The notes under the pieces were generated by a model. That model did not search any database. It was given only the letters and a program-made list of their open reading frames with translations, and had not been told where the DNA came from. This document shows, piece after piece, positions 18,858 through 29,671 of a DNA stretch of 64,000 nucleotides. Each line of letters opens with the position of its first letter. The first letter of the stretch is position 1. Location: assembly GCF_003259195.1 (NCBI RefSeq), contig NZ_QJPK01000016.1, forward strand, positions 21,364-85,363. Reading direction: 5' to 3'. Source of the DNA: Paracoccus sediminilitoris. Its GTDB lineage: Bacteria > Pseudomonadota > Alphaproteobacteria > Rhodobacterales > Rhodobacteraceae. Made by a program: the position numbers and the translations under genes.

Positions 18858-20032
18858 CCCGCGCCTTCCTGATCGTCATGGACAGCGTCGGCATCGGCGG
18901 TGCCCCTGATGCCGACCAGTATTTCAACGACGGCCAGCCCGATACCGGGGCCAATACCGTGGGCCATATCGCGCAGGCCCGCCCGCTGAGCATGCCGCAT
19001 CTGGCGGGGCTTGGCCTGGGCCACGCCGTACGGCTGGCCTCGGGGCAGGATGCGCCGGGCTTGATGGTCGATCCGCAGGGTGCGTGGGGCGCCGCGACCG
19101 AACTGTCGCGCGGCAAGGACACCCCCTCGGGCCACTGGGAGATCGCGGGCGTTCCCGTGCCCTGGGATTGGTATTATTTCCCCGACACCACCCCGGCTTT
19201 CCCCCCTGAAGTGACAGCGCGCATCTGTGAATTGGCGGGAACGGGCGGCATCCTGGCCAATCGCCATGCATCGGGCACAGAGGTCATCGACGATTTCGGC
19301 CACGAGCATCTGCAGACCGGCTGGCCGATCTGCTATACTTCGGTCGACAGCGTGCTGCAGATCGCGGCCCATGAGGACGTCTTTGGCCTGGACCGCCTGA
19401 TCGACCTCTGCCGCGAACTGGCGCCCATGCTGCACAAGATGCGGGTGGGACGGGTCATCGCGCGTCCCTTCTTGGGACAGCCGGGCAGCTTCCAGCGCAC
19501 ACCGAACCGCCGAGATTTCGCCATCGCGCCGCCTGCGAAGACCATTCTGGACATCGCGTCCGAGGCGGGACGCGACACCCATGCCATCGGCAAGATCGGC
19601 GATATCTTCAGCCATCGCGGCATCGCTTATCTGCACAAGGGCAAATCCGATGCGGATCTGGGCGAGCATCTGGTCCGTCTTGGGGGGGAGGCCGCGGACG
19701 GCAGCCTGACCTTCGCCAATTTCGTCGAATTCGACACGAATTTCGGCCATCGCCGGGACGTCGAGGGGTATGCCGCGCAGTTGGAATGGTTTGACGCGGT
19801 AGCCGGGCGCTTCTTGGCTACGCTTGGGCCAGGCGATCTGGCAATCTTCACCGCCGATCACGGCAATGACCCGACATGGCGCGGCACCGATCACACCCGC
19901 GAACGCGTGCCCGTGCTGGTTCACGGGGCGGGGACACGGTCGGTGGGGCAGGTGGGCTTTGCCGACATCGGGGCCACGGTCATGGAACATCTGGGGCTTG
20001 CGGCCCCCGAACACGGGACCTCTTTCCTATGA
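18854..20032 (+). CDS. deoB: Phosphopentomutase
   Basis: Interconverts (deoxy)ribose-1-phosphate and 5-phosphate, linking nucleoside breakdown to central metabolism; 392 aa. It belongs to the alkaline phosphatase-like fold: MDSVGIGGAPDA at the N-terminus supplies the first metal aspartate, and ADHGNDPTWRGTDHTRE near residue 335 supplies the second metal cluster. Both ends overlap neighbours (deoA and add), fixing its place in the operon. Confidence 0.95.
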   Translation: MTRAFLIVMDSVGIGGAPDADQYFNDGQPDTGANTVGHIAQARPLSMPHLAGLGLGHAVRLASGQDAPGLMVDPQGAWGAATELSRGKDTPSGHWEIAGVPVPWDWYYFPDTTPAFPPEVTARICELAGTGGILANRHASGTEVIDDFGHEHLQTGWPICYTSVDSVLQIAAHEDVFGLDRLIDLCRELAPMLHKMRVGRVIARPFLGQPGSFQRTPNRRDFAIAPPAKTILDIASEAGRDTHAIGKIGDIFSHRGIAYLHKGKSDADLGEHLVRLGGEAADGSLTFANFVEFDTNFGHRRDVEGYAAQLEWFDAVAGRFLATLGPGDLAIFTADHGNDPTWRGTDHTRERVPVLVHGAGTRSVGQVGFADIGATVMEHLGLAAPEHGTSFL

Positions 20033-21000
20033 AGAAGATCGAACTGCACCTGCATCTGGAGGGCGCGGCACCGCCCGACTTCATCCGCGCCGTCGCCAAG
20101 GAAAAGCGCACCGATCTGAGCGGCGTCTTTGATGAACGCGGCGCCTATGCCTATGATGATTTTCCGGGTTTCCTGCGCTGCTACGAGGCTGCGACCGCCG
20201 TCCTGACGACGCCCCGCGACTATGCCCGGCTGCTGGCCGAGGTGCTGGAACGCTGCGCTGAAGAAGGCGTCATCTATACCGAGCTGTTCGTGTCGCCCGA
20301 ATTCTGCGGCGGGGGCGATCTTTCGGCTTGGCGCGATTACCTGGCCGCCATGACCGAGGTGGCCCATAAGGGCCGCGCCATGGGCATCGACAGCCGTGGC
20401 ATCATCACGGCCATCCGCCACATGGGCCCCGACCATGCCCGGCTATCGGCGCTCTGTGCGGCGGAAACCGCCTTTGACGCGGGCGGCGGCTGGATCACCG
20501 GTTTCGGCATGGGCGGGGCCGAACAGGTCCACAAGGCCACCGATTTCGCGTGGAGCTTCGATTGCGCGCGCGAAGCGGGACTGGGTCTGACCTGCCATGC
20601 GGGCGAATGGGGCGGGCCGGACAGCGTACGACAGGCGCTGGATCTAGGCTGCACCCGCATCGGCCACGGCGTGCAGGCGATCGAGGATGCGCAGCTGGTC
20701 CGCGATCTGGCCGAACAGGAAATCACGCTTGAAGTCTGCCCGGGGTCGAACATCGCGCTTGGGGTTTATCCGTCGTGGGACAAGCATCCCATCGTGCGGT
20801 TGGCCGATGCGGGCGTTCGGGTGACCGTGTCGACCGATGATCCGCCCTTCTTCCACACCACGATGCGCGACGAATACGACCGGCTTGCATCGGTCTTTGG
20901 CTGGGGCGATACCGAGTTCCGACAGATCAACCTCTGGGCCGCCGAAGCCGCCTTTTGCGACACCGCCACCCAAGACCGCCTGAAAAAGGAATTCGCCTGA
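20029..21000 (+). CDS. add: Adenosine deaminase
   Basis: Deaminates adenosine or deoxyadenosine to inosine forms, 323 aa. Zinc and active-site motifs are present: ELHLHLEGA at the N-terminus, TCHAGEWGG near residue 190, RIGHGVQA near 210, and STDDPPFF near 285. The ATG at 20029 overlaps the deoB stop. By family, substrate could also be adenine or N6-modified purines, but the GMGGAEQ segment and length agree with adenosine deaminase. Confidence 0.9.
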   Translation: MKKIELHLHLEGAAPPDFIRAVAKEKRTDLSGVFDERGAYAYDDFPGFLRCYEAATAVLTTPRDYARLLAEVLERCAEEGVIYTELFVSPEFCGGGDLSAWRDYLAAMTEVAHKGRAMGIDSRGIITAIRHMGPDHARLSALCAAETAFDAGGGWITGFGMGGAEQVHKATDFAWSFDCAREAGLGLTCHAGEWGGPDSVRQALDLGCTRIGHGVQAIEDAQLVRDLAEQEITLEVCPGSNIALGVYPSWDKHPIVRLADAGVRVTVSTDDPPFFHTTMRDEYDRLASVFGWGDTEFRQINLWAAEAAFCDTATQDRLKKEFA

Positions 21001-21629
21001 TGCCCCATCTGACCGTCGTCGATCACCCCCTGATCCAGCACAAGCTGTCGATCATGCGCCAGGAACAGGTCTCGACCGCCGGTTTCCGCCGCCTTCTGCG
21101 CGAGATCAGCCTGCTGCTGGCCTATGAGGTCACGCGGGAACTGGAACTGACCACCATGACCATCCAAACCCCCATGTGCGAGATGGAGGCCCCCACGCTG
21201 GAGGGCAAAAAGCTGGCGCTGATCTCGATCCTGCGGGCCGGGAACGGTTTGTTGGACGGGATCTTGGAACTGATCCCCGGAGCGCGGGTCGGTTTCGTGG
21301 GTCTTTATCGCGACCCCGAGACGCTGAAGCCCGTCGAATATTATTGCAAGGTCCCCAAGGAACTGGACGCCCGCATGACCATCGTCGTCGATCCGATGCT
21401 GGCCACCGGCAATTCCTCGGTCGCGGCGATCGACATGCTGAAGGCGCGCGGCGCCAAGAACCTGCGTTTCCTCTGCCTGCTGGCCGCGCCGGAAGGCGTC
21501 GAGCGCATGCGCGAAGCCCATCCCGACGTGCCGATCTTCACCGCCTCTCTGGACGAAAAGCTGGACGATCACGGCTATATCGTGCCGGGTCTGGGCGATG
21601 CCGGCGACCGGATGTTCGGGACGAAATAA
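21000..21629 (+). CDS. upp: Uracil phosphoribosyltransferase
   Basis: Converts uracil and PRPP to UMP, 209 aa. The PRPP loop [14 protein letters not shown] lies at about residue 130, and the uracil-binding end [13 protein letters not shown] is intact. The ATG at 21000 shares one base with the add stop (TGATG). It closes the cdd-deoA-deoB-add-upp operon, which turns pyrimidine and purine nucleosides into bases, sugar phosphate and UMP. Confidence 0.97.
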   Translation: MPHLTVVDHPLIQHKLSIMRQEQVSTAGFRRLLREISLLLAYEVTRELELTTMTIQTPMCEMEAPTLEGKKLALISILRAGNGLLDGILELIPGARVGFVGLYRDPETLKPVEYYCKVPKELDARMTIVVDPMLATGNSSVAAIDMLKARGAKNLRFLCLLAAPEGVERMREAHPDVPIFTASLDEKLDDHGYIVPGLGDAGDRMFGTK

Positions 21630-21655
21630 GCCACCGTCCGTTAACTGCCGTTTCA

Positions 21656-21684
21656 CGCTTTGGCCCTAGTCTGGGGCCAAAGCG
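21656..21684. terminator. Inverted repeat after upp
   Basis: A perfect 11-bp stem (CGCTTTGGCCC and GGGCCAAAGCG) with a 7-base loop lies 27 bases after upp; a further TTTC/GAAA pairing extends it. It ends the salvage operon, or could act as an operator, because the next gene starts only 16 bases downstream and no T tract follows. Confidence 0.5.
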
Positions 21685-21699
21685 GAAAGTGGATGGCAG

Positions 21700-22614
21700 A
21701 TGCGGTTTGAACATTGGGTGGCGGCGTTGATCATGACGGGCGGGTCGGCGCTGGCGGCGCCGAACCCTCCGCCGCCGGGTGATTTCACGGGGACACAATA
21801 TATCGACGGCGCGGGCTGCGTCTTTCGCCGCGACGATGCGGGCTGGTCTGCGCGCATCGATGGGGCAGGGCAGCCTCTTTGCGGTTTTCCCCCCAGCATC
21901 GCGCAGGTTCGTCAAACCGCCGCACCGGCTGAACCGGATGCCGAGACCTTGCTGATGGAACAGCTGACCCACCAGCTGCGCCCCGGCGAATGGGCCGCTG
22001 ATCCCGCCCAGCCCGAAACACGCCGCCCGGCAGAACCTGCCCGTCATCCCGATCCCTTGCAGACGACCTTGACGGATGCGCTAAAAGTGGCGCCCGCCGT
22101 CAGAGAGGCTGCGGCGATCAAGCCCGCCGATGATCTCTGCACGCGCCTTGGGTATAGACCAGGGGATGAGGCCGCGCCGGGTGCCGCATTGGGGCTGTGT
22201 CCGGGGATGAAGATCAAGACGGCAACGGCGGCTGCGCCCGTCACCAAAGCCGCGCCGAAGACCGACCCAGAAAAATCCCGGCCGGCGAAACCGGCATCCA
22301 ACCCCGTCAGTGCCCCCGTCAGTGCCGTTGTGGCGCGCAGGCCCGCGCCCGCCGCCGCGCCGAAACCGATGGTCGAGATGATCCCGGCCTCGGCGCGTTA
22401 TATTCAGGTGGGGGCATTTCAGGACGGCGAAAATGCCCTGATCGTGTTGCGCGCCCTGTCGTCCCGCGGCTATCGCGTGGCGCAATCACGCATCAACGAC
22501 AAGAACAAGGGCATGCGGGTCATCATGGCCGGACCCTTCCCCGACCGGCAGAAGCTGGTCGAGGCCTTGGCCGAACTGCGCCGCACGGGCTATGCCGGGG
22601 CAATGCCGCGCTAG
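21700..22614 (+). CDS. SPOR-domain exported protein
   Basis: A 304-aa protein with an N-terminal signal peptide (cleavage near LAAPNPP) and a long proline/alanine-rich middle. A C-terminal SPOR domain covers about residues 225-304 ([21 protein letters not shown] to the end). SPOR domains bind denuded septal peptidoglycan, so a cell-wall or division role is likely. The central part (about 140-170) contains [17 protein letters not shown] and LGLCPGM, whose role is unknown. Its stop overlaps the convergent hemE stop inside a shared CTAG. Confidence 0.8.
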   Translation: MRFEHWVAALIMTGGSALAAPNPPPPGDFTGTQYIDGAGCVFRRDDAGWSARIDGAGQPLCGFPPSIAQVRQTAAPAEPDAETLLMEQLTHQLRPGEWAADPAQPETRRPAEPARHPDPLQTTLTDALKVAPAVREAAAIKPADDLCTRLGYRPGDEAAPGAALGLCPGMKIKTATAAAPVTKAAPKTDPEKSRPAKPASNPVSAPVSAVVARRPAPAAAPKPMVEMIPASARYIQVGAFQDGENALIVLRALSSRGYRVAQSRINDKNKGMRVIMAGPFPDRQKLVEALAELRRTGYAGAMPR

Positions 22615-23639
22615 GCGGTGCGAACCGCCTCGATCATGCGGGCGACATTGTCTGGATCCGCGTCGGGCGTGATGCCATGGCCCAGGTTGAAGACATGCGG
22701 ACCGTTCCGCAGCGAGCGGGTGATCCGCTGCGCCTCGTGGACCAGTTCGGGGCCACCGGTGACCATGTGGCCCGGTGCCAGATTGCCCTGCACGCAGCCA
22801 TCGACCTGCACGTTCTGCGCCGCCCATTCCGCCGAAACAGAGTTGTCCAGCGCGACGCAATCGGCGCCCGTGGCCTTGGCGAAACCGATATAGCGGTCGC
22901 CCGCCTCTCTTGGGAAGGCGATGACAGGAATGCCGGGGTGGCGTTCTTTCAGCGCAGAGATGATGCGCTTGGCGGGCGCCAGAGCGAAATCATCGAAATC
23001 CTGGCCATTGAGGCTGCCCGCCCAGCTGTCGAACAGCTTGACGACCTCGGCCCCGGCTTCGATCTGGGCCGAGAGATAGAGGATGGTCGCCTCGGTAATC
23101 AGATCGATCAAGGCGCTGAATGTTTCGCGATCGGCGGCTTTGAAGGCATGGGCCGGACCCTGATCCTTGGTGCCACGTCCCGCGATCATGTATGTGGCCA
23201 CGGTCCAAGGCGCGCCTGCAAAACCGATCAGCGTCGTTTCCCGCGGCAGCTCCTGCGACAGGATGCGCACCGTCTCATAGATGGGCGACAGCCGTTCGTG
23301 GATCTGATCCGCCGATTTCAGCTGCGCGAAATCCTGCGCCGAGGTGATTGTGGAGAGCCGCGGCCCTTCGCCCGTCACGAACCACAGATCGGCCCCAAGC
23401 GCCTGCGGTACCAGCAGGATATCGGCAAACAGGATCGAGGCGTCGAAGCCGAAACGACGGATCGGCTGCAAGGTCACCTCGGCCGCCAGTTCAGGGTTGT
23501 AGCACAGCGACAGGAAATCGCCCGCCTTGGCCCGCGTTGCGCGATATTCCGGCAGGTATCGGCCAGCTTGGCGCATCATCCAGATCGGTGGGGTGGGCAA
23601 TGTCTCGCCCGCCAGGGCGCGCAGCAGAAGTTTGGTCAT
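22611..23639 (-). CDS. hemE: Uroporphyrinogen decarboxylase
   Basis: Decarboxylates uroporphyrinogen III to coproporphyrinogen III, 342 aa. The signature [14 protein letters not shown] is at about residue 20, and [16 protein letters not shown] at about 135. The start at 23639 removes a 15-residue open extension that does not fit the family. Divergent from hemC with 73 bases between, so the two tetrapyrrole genes probably share a control region. Confidence 0.97.
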   Translation of the reverse strand: MTKLLLRALAGETLPTPPIWMMRQAGRYLPEYRATRAKAGDFLSLCYNPELAAEVTLQPIRRFGFDASILFADILLVPQALGADLWFVTGEGPRLSTITSAQDFAQLKSADQIHERLSPIYETVRILSQELPRETTLIGFAGAPWTVATYMIAGRGTKDQGPAHAFKAADRETFSALIDLITEATILYLSAQIEAGAEVVKLFDSWAGSLNGQDFDDFALAPAKRIISALKERHPGIPVIAFPREAGDRYIGFAKATGADCVALDNSVSAEWAAQNVQVDGCVQGNLAPGHMVTGGPELVHEAQRITRSLRNGPHVFNLGHGITPDADPDNVARMIEAVRTA

Positions 23640-23712
23640 ATGGCCTCCTGCGCCCCTTGAAGGCGAGGCGACAGACGTTGTCAAGCGTGCGTCCGGCCGC
23701 TATCCATGCGCC

Positions 23713-24651
23713 ATGACACAGATGCCCGACACCTCCCGCCCCATCAAGATCGGCACCCGCGGATCGGTTCTGGCATTGGCCCAAGCCCATGAGACGCGCG
23801 ACCGGATGATGGCTGCGCACGGCTTGCCCGCTGATGCCTTCGAAATCGTCGTCATCAAGACGACCGGCGACCGGATCACCGATCGCCCCTTGAAGGAGAT
23901 CGGCGGCAAGGGCCTCTTCACCCGAGAGATCGAGGAGGCCCTGACCGCAGGCGCAATCGACATCGCGGTCCATTCCATGAAGGACATGCCGACGCTGCAG
24001 CCCGACGGTCTGATCATCGACTGTCTGCTGCCTCGGGAAGATGTGCGCGACGCATTCGTCAGCCCTCATTTCGGTTCGATTTCGGACCTCCCGCTTGGGG
24101 CGACGGTCGGTTCGTCAAGCTTGCGCCGGCGCGCCCAGCTGGCACATCGTCGTCCCGATCTGATCTTGGTCGAATTCCGCGGTAACGTTCAGACAAGGTT
24201 GAAGAAACTGGATGATGGCGTGGCCGTCGCGACGTTTCTGGCAATGGCAGGTCTTCGCCGTCTGAACATGGTGCATGTGGCCCAAAGCGGCATCGATCCT
24301 GCCGAAATGCTGCCTGCTGTCGCCCAAGGCGCCATCGGTGTCGAGCGTCGCGCCGATGACACACGGATCGCTGACCTGCTGAAGCCGTTGCACGATGCCG
24401 AGACCGGCCTGCGCGTCGCGGCCGAGCGGGCGTTCCTGAAGCGTCTGGATGGTTCCTGTCAGACGCCCATCGCGGGTCTGGCCGAAGTCATCGGCGATGG
24501 TCTGACTTTGCGCGGAGAGATCTTGCGCCCCGATGGCAGTGCGGTCGTCAGCGGTACCAGAAATGGCGGCGTGGCCGATGGTGCCGCGATGGGTACGGAT
24601 CTGGCGGAGGAACTGCTGACGCGGGGCGGACCGGGCTTCATGACCCTATGA
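23713..24651 (+). CDS. hemC: Porphobilinogen deaminase (hydroxymethylbilane synthase)
   Basis: Links four porphobilinogens into hydroxymethylbilane, 312 aa. The N-terminal IGTRGSVLALAQA, substrate-binding HSMKDMPT near residue 80 and SSSLRRRAQL near 130 are all present. The cofactor cysteine is in DGSCQTPI near residue 245. The ATG at 23713 is preferred; upstream frame lacks family similarity. It converges on lexA, with a hairpin between them. Confidence 0.97.
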   Translation: MTQMPDTSRPIKIGTRGSVLALAQAHETRDRMMAAHGLPADAFEIVVIKTTGDRITDRPLKEIGGKGLFTREIEEALTAGAIDIAVHSMKDMPTLQPDGLIIDCLLPREDVRDAFVSPHFGSISDLPLGATVGSSSLRRRAQLAHRRPDLILVEFRGNVQTRLKKLDDGVAVATFLAMAGLRRLNMVHVAQSGIDPAEMLPAVAQGAIGVERRADDTRIADLLKPLHDAETGLRVAAERAFLKRLDGSCQTPIAGLAEVIGDGLTLRGEILRPDGSAVVSGTRNGGVADGAAMGTDLAEELLTRGGPGFMTL

Positions 24652-24688
24652 TGGGGTCGCTGCGCGATCATGTCGCAGGACCATCATC

Positions 24689-24712
24689 GGGCGCGCCAAG
24701 AATGGCGCGCCC
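24689..24712. terminator. Bidirectional hairpin between hemC and lexA
   Basis: A perfect 10-bp stem (GGGCGCGCCA and TGGCGCGCCC) with an AGAA loop sits midway between two convergent genes, 37 bases past hemC and 9 bases past lexA. Position and symmetry suit a terminator for both. Confidence 0.65.
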
Positions 24713-24721
24713 GTATCATCT

Positions 24722-25444
24722 TCAATAACTGCGGATCAGCCCAACCAGGCGGCCCTGAATGCGCACCCGGTCTTCAGGCAGCAATCGGGTTTCGTAGGCA
24801 GGATTCGCGGCTTCAAGGGCAATCATCGCGCCCTTGCGACGATAGCGCTTCAGGGTCGCTTCCTGATCGTCGACCAATGCCACGATGATGTCACCGGTTT
24901 CAGCCGTATCCTGTTCACGGATCACCACCACGTCGCCGTCGTTTATTCCGGCGTCGATCATCGAATCGCCGGTCACTTCCAGCGCATAGTGATGTTCGCG
25001 CCCTGTCAGCATTGTCCCGGGAACCGCAACGTGATGCGACACCTCGGAAATGGCTTCAATGGGCACGCCGGCGGCGATGCGACCCATCAAAGGCAACTGC
25101 ACGGCGGGGCTGTCCACCACGGTCATGGCCCCGCGCGGCCGCGAGGGCCGCGTGTTGGAGATCACGCGCGGCGTGAATGCGGGCTTGGCCCCGGTCTCCG
25201 GTTCCGCCGCATCGGCCAAGTGCGCCAGTGCGTCCGGCAAACGCAGGACTTCCAACGCGCGGGCGCGATGGGGAAGGCGCCGGATGAACCCACGCTCTTC
25301 AAGTGCGGTCACAAGACGATGGATCCCCGACTTGGACCTGAGGTCCAAGGCATCCTTCATCTCGTCGAATGACGGCGGTACGCCATCGCGAACCATCCGC
25401 CTCTGGATGAATTCCAGCAGTTGGATCTGCTTTTTTGTCAACAT
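24722..25444 (-). CDS. lexA: LexA repressor of the SOS response
   Basis: SOS repressor and self-cleaving protease, 240 aa. The N-terminal winged helix (residues 1-65) opens [17 protein letters not shown]. The cleavage bond is A125-G126 (GRIAAGVP), the nucleophile is S161 (GDSMID) and the base is K199 (ATLKRY). It is longer than the E. coli protein because of a linker at about 75-115. A GTTC-N7-GTTC box lies just upstream, so the gene is predicted to be autoregulated. Confidence 0.97.
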   Translation of the reverse strand: MLTKKQIQLLEFIQRRMVRDGVPPSFDEMKDALDLRSKSGIHRLVTALEERGFIRRLPHRARALEVLRLPDALAHLADAAEPETGAKPAFTPRVISNTRPSRPRGAMTVVDSPAVQLPLMGRIAAGVPIEAISEVSHHVAVPGTMLTGREHHYALEVTGDSMIDAGINDGDVVVIREQDTAETGDIIVALVDDQEATLKRYRRKGAMIALEAANPAYETRLLPEDRVRIQGRLVGLIRSY

Positions 25445-25463
25445 GGCCCGGCCTCATCGATAT

Positions 25464-25478
25464 GTTCCGTTAATGTTC
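25464..25478 (-). promoter_or_regulatory. LexA box upstream of lexA
   Basis: GTTC-CGTTAAT-GTTC, an exact match to the alphaproteobacterial SOS box GTTC-N7-GTTC. It lies 20-34 bases upstream of the lexA start, between the moeA stop and lexA, so LexA should repress its own promoter. Confidence 0.85.
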
Positions 25479-25540
25479 TAGCCGATGGCCCGAATCACGT
25501 CAATCATTTGACGCAGTGAAGATAAAAAAACAGTTAATTG

Positions 25541-26719
25541 TCAGAGACCAAGAGGAATGTACTCCATCACCTTGCCGGGGCGTCGCGCGGGATCGTGGGC
25601 CGGACGGATCAACAGGGCATCAGCCTGCGCCATCAAGGAAAGCCGGGCGGAATCCTGATCCTCGAAAGGGGTGATCACGGGTATGTCGCCCGCGCGATCC
25701 ATGCGGGCCCGCAGATAGTGCTGGCGCGGCCCCTCGGCAGGCAGCTCGCGTCCAAGCCGGGCGCGACCGGTCAAGATATCCGCCGGAAGACCCTGCATCG
25801 CGCGTATCAGAGGTTGCATGAACAATACCCCGCAGGTCATTGCTGAAACTGGGTTTCCCGGCAGGCCCAGCATGACCGAATCGCGCAGTCGTCCAGCCAT
25901 CAGCGGCTTTCCGGGCCGCATTGCGATCTTGTAGAAGGCGCGATCCAATCCCAGTTCCGCCGCGATCTTGCCGATCAGATCGTGATCGCCGACCGACGCG
26001 CCACCGATGGTCACGATCAGGTCGGCATCACCCGCTGCCGTGAAACTTTCGCGTAGGCTTTCATCCGTATCCTGGGCAATGGGCAGGATGCGGGGCACGC
26101 CCCCCGCCTGCGACACCATCGCCGCAATCGCCAAGTCATTGGAGCTGATGATCTGTCCGGGTCGCGGATCACTGCCCGGAGGCAGAAGTTCGTCACCGCC
26201 GGCAAGAATGGCCACACGCGGCTGCTTGGCCACAGTGACGGTCGGCAGGTTCATGGCCGCCAGCAGGCCGATATGGGCGGCCGTCAGGATCCGCCCGGCT
26301 TCCACCTGATCACCCTTGACGAAATCATTGCCCCGGGCCCTGATATTGCTGCCCGATGACCGTGTCTGGACGCGGATGCTGTCCCCGTCACGCAGGATGT
26401 TTTCCTGCAATTCGACATGGTCGAACCCGGCGGGAACGGGCGCGCCGGTGAAAATCCGGATGGCCTGGCTTGGGCCGGGTTGCCCCGTCCAGGGATGTCC
26501 TGCCGCGGCGGTGCCGACGACCTGAATGGGACCCGACATATCGGCGGCGCGCATGGCATAGCCATCCATCGCCGACGCATCAAAGGGCGGCTGTGTCAGT
26601 CGGGACACGGCGGGTTCCAGCAATGCCCGACCGTGTGCCTGTGCCAAGGGCACGGTTTCAGCGACAGGTGCCTTGGCCAGCGCCAAAACGCGTTCCAGGG
26701 CCTCGGGGACGGTGATCAT
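25541..26719 (-). CDS. moeA: Molybdopterin molybdotransferase
   Basis: Inserts molybdate into adenylated molybdopterin, 392 aa. Typical blocks are [12 protein letters not shown] near residue 50, [11 protein letters not shown] near 125 and the [12 protein letters not shown] loop near 235, with PGKPLMAG and GLPGNPVSA further on. The start overlaps the moaC stop (ATGA). It is the last gene of the leftward trp-mo unit; lexA follows with its own promoter. Confidence 0.95.
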   Translation of the reverse strand: MITVPEALERVLALAKAPVAETVPLAQAHGRALLEPAVSRLTQPPFDASAMDGYAMRAADMSGPIQVVGTAAAGHPWTGQPGPSQAIRIFTGAPVPAGFDHVELQENILRDGDSIRVQTRSSGSNIRARGNDFVKGDQVEAGRILTAAHIGLLAAMNLPTVTVAKQPRVAILAGGDELLPPGSDPRPGQIISSNDLAIAAMVSQAGGVPRILPIAQDTDESLRESFTAAGDADLIVTIGGASVGDHDLIGKIAAELGLDRAFYKIAMRPGKPLMAGRLRDSVMLGLPGNPVSAMTCGVLFMQPLIRAMQGLPADILTGRARLGRELPAEGPRQHYLRARMDRAGDIPVITPFEDQDSARLSLMAQADALLIRPAHDPARRPGKVMEYIPLGL

Positions 26720-27189
26720 GGCTGCGCCTCATAGAGGCCCGATTTCCCGCCCTCTTTTCTAAGCAACCGGATATCGGTGATCTGCATCCCCTTTTCAGCC
26801 GCCTTGAGCATATCATAAATGGTCAGGCAGGCGGTCGTCACCGCCGTCAGGGCCTCCATCTCAACGCCCGTCCGACCCGTGGTGCGCACCGTCGCCGTGA
26901 CGCGGATGCCGGGCAGGGTGTCATCGGGGATCAGTTCCAGCGCGACCTTGGCGATGGGCAGGGGATGACACAAAGGGATCAGATCGGCGGTCCGCTTGGC
27001 ACCCATGATGCCTGCCAGCCGCGCGACGCCCATGACGTCACCCTTGGCGGCCCCGCCCTTGGCCAGGGCCAGCGTGTCGGTGGTCATGATGACACAGCCC
27101 GTCGCCACGGCCTCGCGTGCGGTTTCTTCCTTGCCGGAGACATCGACCATGTGGGCCTGACCGGCGGCGTCGAAATGGGTCAGGCTCAT
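26716..27189 (-). CDS. moaC: Cyclic pyranopterin monophosphate synthase
   Basis: Works after MoaA to form cyclic pyranopterin monophosphate, 157 aa. The active-site region [10 protein letters not shown] and the conserved [20 protein letters not shown] are present. It overlaps trpC at its start and moeA at its end by ATGA, so molybdenum cofactor genes are read through from the tryptophan genes. Confidence 0.96.
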   Translation of the reverse strand: MSLTHFDAAGQAHMVDVSGKEETAREAVATGCVIMTTDTLALAKGGAAKGDVMGVARLAGIMGAKRTADLIPLCHPLPIAKVALELIPDDTLPGIRVTATVRTTGRTGVEMEALTAVTTACLTIYDMLKAAEKGMQITDIRLLRKEGGKSGLYEAQP

Positions 27190-27977
27190 GCCGGTACGTC
27201 CAAAATGGCGCGGGTCGCTGCGGCGACGTCATCCTGGCGCATCAGGCTTTCGCCGATCAGGAAACGGCGCGCGCCGACCCGCATCATGTCAGCCAGATCC
27301 GCAGGCGCGAAAAGACCGCTTTCGCAGACCACCTGACGGTCGGCGGGAATGCGCGGCGCCAGTTCGCGCGTCACATCAAGGGTGACGTCGAAGGTCTTGA
27401 GATTACGGTTGTTTATCCCGATCATCGGAGATTTGAGGCGCAGGGCGCGATCCAGTTCATCCGCGTCGTGCACCTCGATCAGGGCGTCCATGCCCCAATG
27501 GGTCGCGGCATCTTCCAGTTCGGCCGCCAGAACGTCGTCGACCGAAGCCATGATGATCAGGATGCAATCGGCACCCCATGCCCGCGCTTCGGCAACCTGA
27601 TAGGTGTCATGCAGGAAATCCTTGCGCAGAGCCGGCAGATCGCAGGCATCGCGCGCGGCGGTCAGATAGTCCGGCGCCCCCTGAAAGCTGGGACCGTCGG
27701 TCAGGACCGACAGGCAGGCCGCGCCCCCGGCCTGATAGGCGCGGGCCAGTTCAGCGGGCGCGAAATCGGACCGGATCAGGCCTTTCGACGGGCTGGCCTT
27801 CTTGATTTCGGCGATCAGCGCCGGACCGGTCTTGGCCGTCGCATCAAGGGCTCGGGCAAAGCCACGGGGGGCCGAAGCGGCACGTGCGGCGGCCTCGACA
27901 TCGGCCAGCGGACGCGCGGCCTTGGCGGCGGCGATTTCGTCCAGCTTGTAGGCCTTGATCTTTTCCAGAATATCCAT
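27186..27977 (-). CDS. trpC: Indole-3-glycerol phosphate synthase
   Basis: Ring closure step of tryptophan synthesis, 263 aa, monofunctional (no TrpF domain). Family blocks: [12 protein letters not shown] near residue 55, [10 protein letters not shown] near 90, [11 protein letters not shown] near 185 and ESGLF near 215. The start lies 42 bases after the ung stop, the only real gap in the trpG-to-moeA unit. Confidence 0.96.
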   Translation of the reverse strand: MDILEKIKAYKLDEIAAAKAARPLADVEAAARAASAPRGFARALDATAKTGPALIAEIKKASPSKGLIRSDFAPAELARAYQAGGAACLSVLTDGPSFQGAPDYLTAARDACDLPALRKDFLHDTYQVAEARAWGADCILIIMASVDDVLAAELEDAATHWGMDALIEVHDADELDRALRLKSPMIGINNRNLKTFDVTLDVTRELAPRIPADRQVVCESGLFAPADLADMMRVGARRFLIGESLMRQDDVAAATRAILDVPA

Positions 27978-28019
27978 GGGTCCGGTTCTAACGCTGCGAG
28001 TGTGTCGAGGGAAGGGGAC

Positions 28020-28655
28020 CTATGCGGTCCAATCGATCGGTTGGCGGCCCTGATTGGCCAACCAGTCATTGATCCGGCTGAAAGGCCGACTGCCAAAGAA
28101 GCCCCGCCGCGCCGACAGGGGCGAGGGATGGGCCGTGGCAATCACCAGATCCTGCGGTCTGGCCAGATCGGCCAGCGTCTTCTGCGCATGGTTGCCCCAC
28201 AGAAGGAAGGCCAGCGGCCCATGGTCCTGTGCTGCGGCAACGGCCTGTCGGGCCAGATGATGCCAACCCCATTTCGCATGTACGCCCGCTTGGCCCGGCA
28301 GGACGCTGAGTGCGCTGTTCAGCAGCAGCACCCCCTGACGCGCCCATCCCGACAAGTCGCCGGTCGGGGGCGTCGCACCCACATCGTCCTGCAGTTCGGC
28401 AAAGATGTTGCGCAGCGACCGTGGCAGCGGTGTTTCTGCCGTGACGGAAAAGGCCAATCCGTTGGCGTGGCCGGGTGTCGGATAAGGGTCTTGGCCCAGA
28501 ATGACGACGCGGGTTTCTGCGGGACTGGTGGCCTGCAGCGCCGCAAAGACGTTGTCCGCGCCGGGCAGCCAGTCCTGACCCGCCAGCCGGTTGCGAATGG
28601 CGGGCCATTCCTGTTGAAAAAAGGGCAGGTCGGCCCAGGCTTCCGGCGGGGTCAT
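28020..28655 (-). CDS. ung: Uracil-DNA glycosylase, family 1
   Basis: Removes uracil from DNA, 211 aa. The water-activating motif reads [17 protein letters not shown]: the catalytic Asp and Tyr are kept, but the usual HG after PY is PT. The DNA-intercalation loop is [11 protein letters not shown] near residue 180. It starts with an ATGA overlap to trpD, so a repair gene is translationally coupled inside the tryptophan operon. Confidence 0.92.
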   Translation of the reverse strand: MTPPEAWADLPFFQQEWPAIRNRLAGQDWLPGADNVFAALQATSPAETRVVILGQDPYPTPGHANGLAFSVTAETPLPRSLRNIFAELQDDVGATPPTGDLSGWARQGVLLLNSALSVLPGQAGVHAKWGWHHLARQAVAAAQDHGPLAFLLWGNHAQKTLADLARPQDLVIATAHPSPLSARRGFFGSRPFSRINDWLANQGRQPIDWTA

Positions 28656-29671
28656 GCCTCGGGCGGGCCGGTCACTTGGGACAGCGCGACAAGGCGGGCC
28701 TTGGCAGCCCCGCTGTCGATGGATTCAGCGGCCATCCGCGCGCCGTCGCGGAGGTCGGTCACCTTGTCGGCCACCAGCAAGGCCGCTGCCGCGTTCAGCA
28801 GCACGGCGTCGCGATAGGCGCCGGTCTGGCCCTCCAACAGGGCGCGGAAGGCGGCGGCGTTCTGTTCGGGTTCGCCGCCGATGATGTCCTCGAACGGATG
28901 ACGCGGCAGGCCGGCATCCTCGGGCGAGATGGTGAATTCGGTGATCTGGCCGTCCTTGAGGGCGGCGACATGGCTTTCGGCGGCGATGCTCAGCTCATCC
29001 GTGCCATCGCCGCCATGGACCAGCCAGGCCGCATCGGAACCCAGATCGCGCAGCACCTCGGCCATGGGGCGGATCCACTGGGCGCTGAAGGCACCGGTCA
29101 ACTGGCGCCGGACGGCTGCGGGATTTGTCAGTGGGCCCAGAAGGTTAAAGACGGTTCTTGTCCCAAGCTCCGCGCGCGGCGGGCCGACATGGCGCATGGC
29201 CGGGTGGTGCATCGGCGCCATCATGAAACAGATGCCCGCATGGTTCAGGGCCTGTTGCGCAACGGCAGGCCCGCCCATGACGTTGATGCCCATCTTGACC
29301 AGCGCATCCGCAGCGCCCGATTTCGACGACAGGTTGCGGTTGCCGTGCTTGGCGACGGGCACGCCCGCGCCCGCCACAACGAAGGCCGTCGCGGTCGAGA
29401 TGTTCAGCGTGCCCTTGCCGTCGCCACCCGTTCCGACGATGTCCATGGCACCTGCGGGCGCGGTCACGCGGTTCATGCGGTTGCGCATGGCGCGGGCTGC
29501 GGCGGCAATTTCCTGGACGGTTTCGCCGCGCACGCGCAGGGCCATCAGCAGGCCGCCGATCTGGGCGGGAGTGGCAGCGCCGTCGAACAGGGCGGAAAAG
29601 GCGGTTTCGGCCTCGGGGCCGGTCAGCGGACGGGTCGCGGCGATCCCGATCAACGGGCGGATGTCGGTCAT
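28652..29671 (-). CDS. trpD: Anthranilate phosphoribosyltransferase
   Basis: Second step of tryptophan synthesis, attaching PRPP to anthranilate; 339 aa. The PRPP and substrate motifs [18 protein letters not shown] and [15 protein letters not shown] are intact near residues 80-115, and [10 protein letters not shown] near 170. It overlaps trpG at the 5' side and ung at the 3' side, both by ATGA. Confidence 0.97.
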   Translation of the reverse strand: MTDIRPLIGIAATRPLTGPEAETAFSALFDGAATPAQIGGLLMALRVRGETVQEIAAAARAMRNRMNRVTAPAGAMDIVGTGGDGKGTLNISTATAFVVAGAGVPVAKHGNRNLSSKSGAADALVKMGINVMGGPAVAQQALNHAGICFMMAPMHHPAMRHVGPPRAELGTRTVFNLLGPLTNPAAVRRQLTGAFSAQWIRPMAEVLRDLGSDAAWLVHGGDGTDELSIAAESHVAALKDGQITEFTISPEDAGLPRHPFEDIIGGEPEQNAAAFRALLEGQTGAYRDAVLLNAAAALLVADKVTDLRDGARMAAESIDSGAAKARLVALSQVTGPPEA

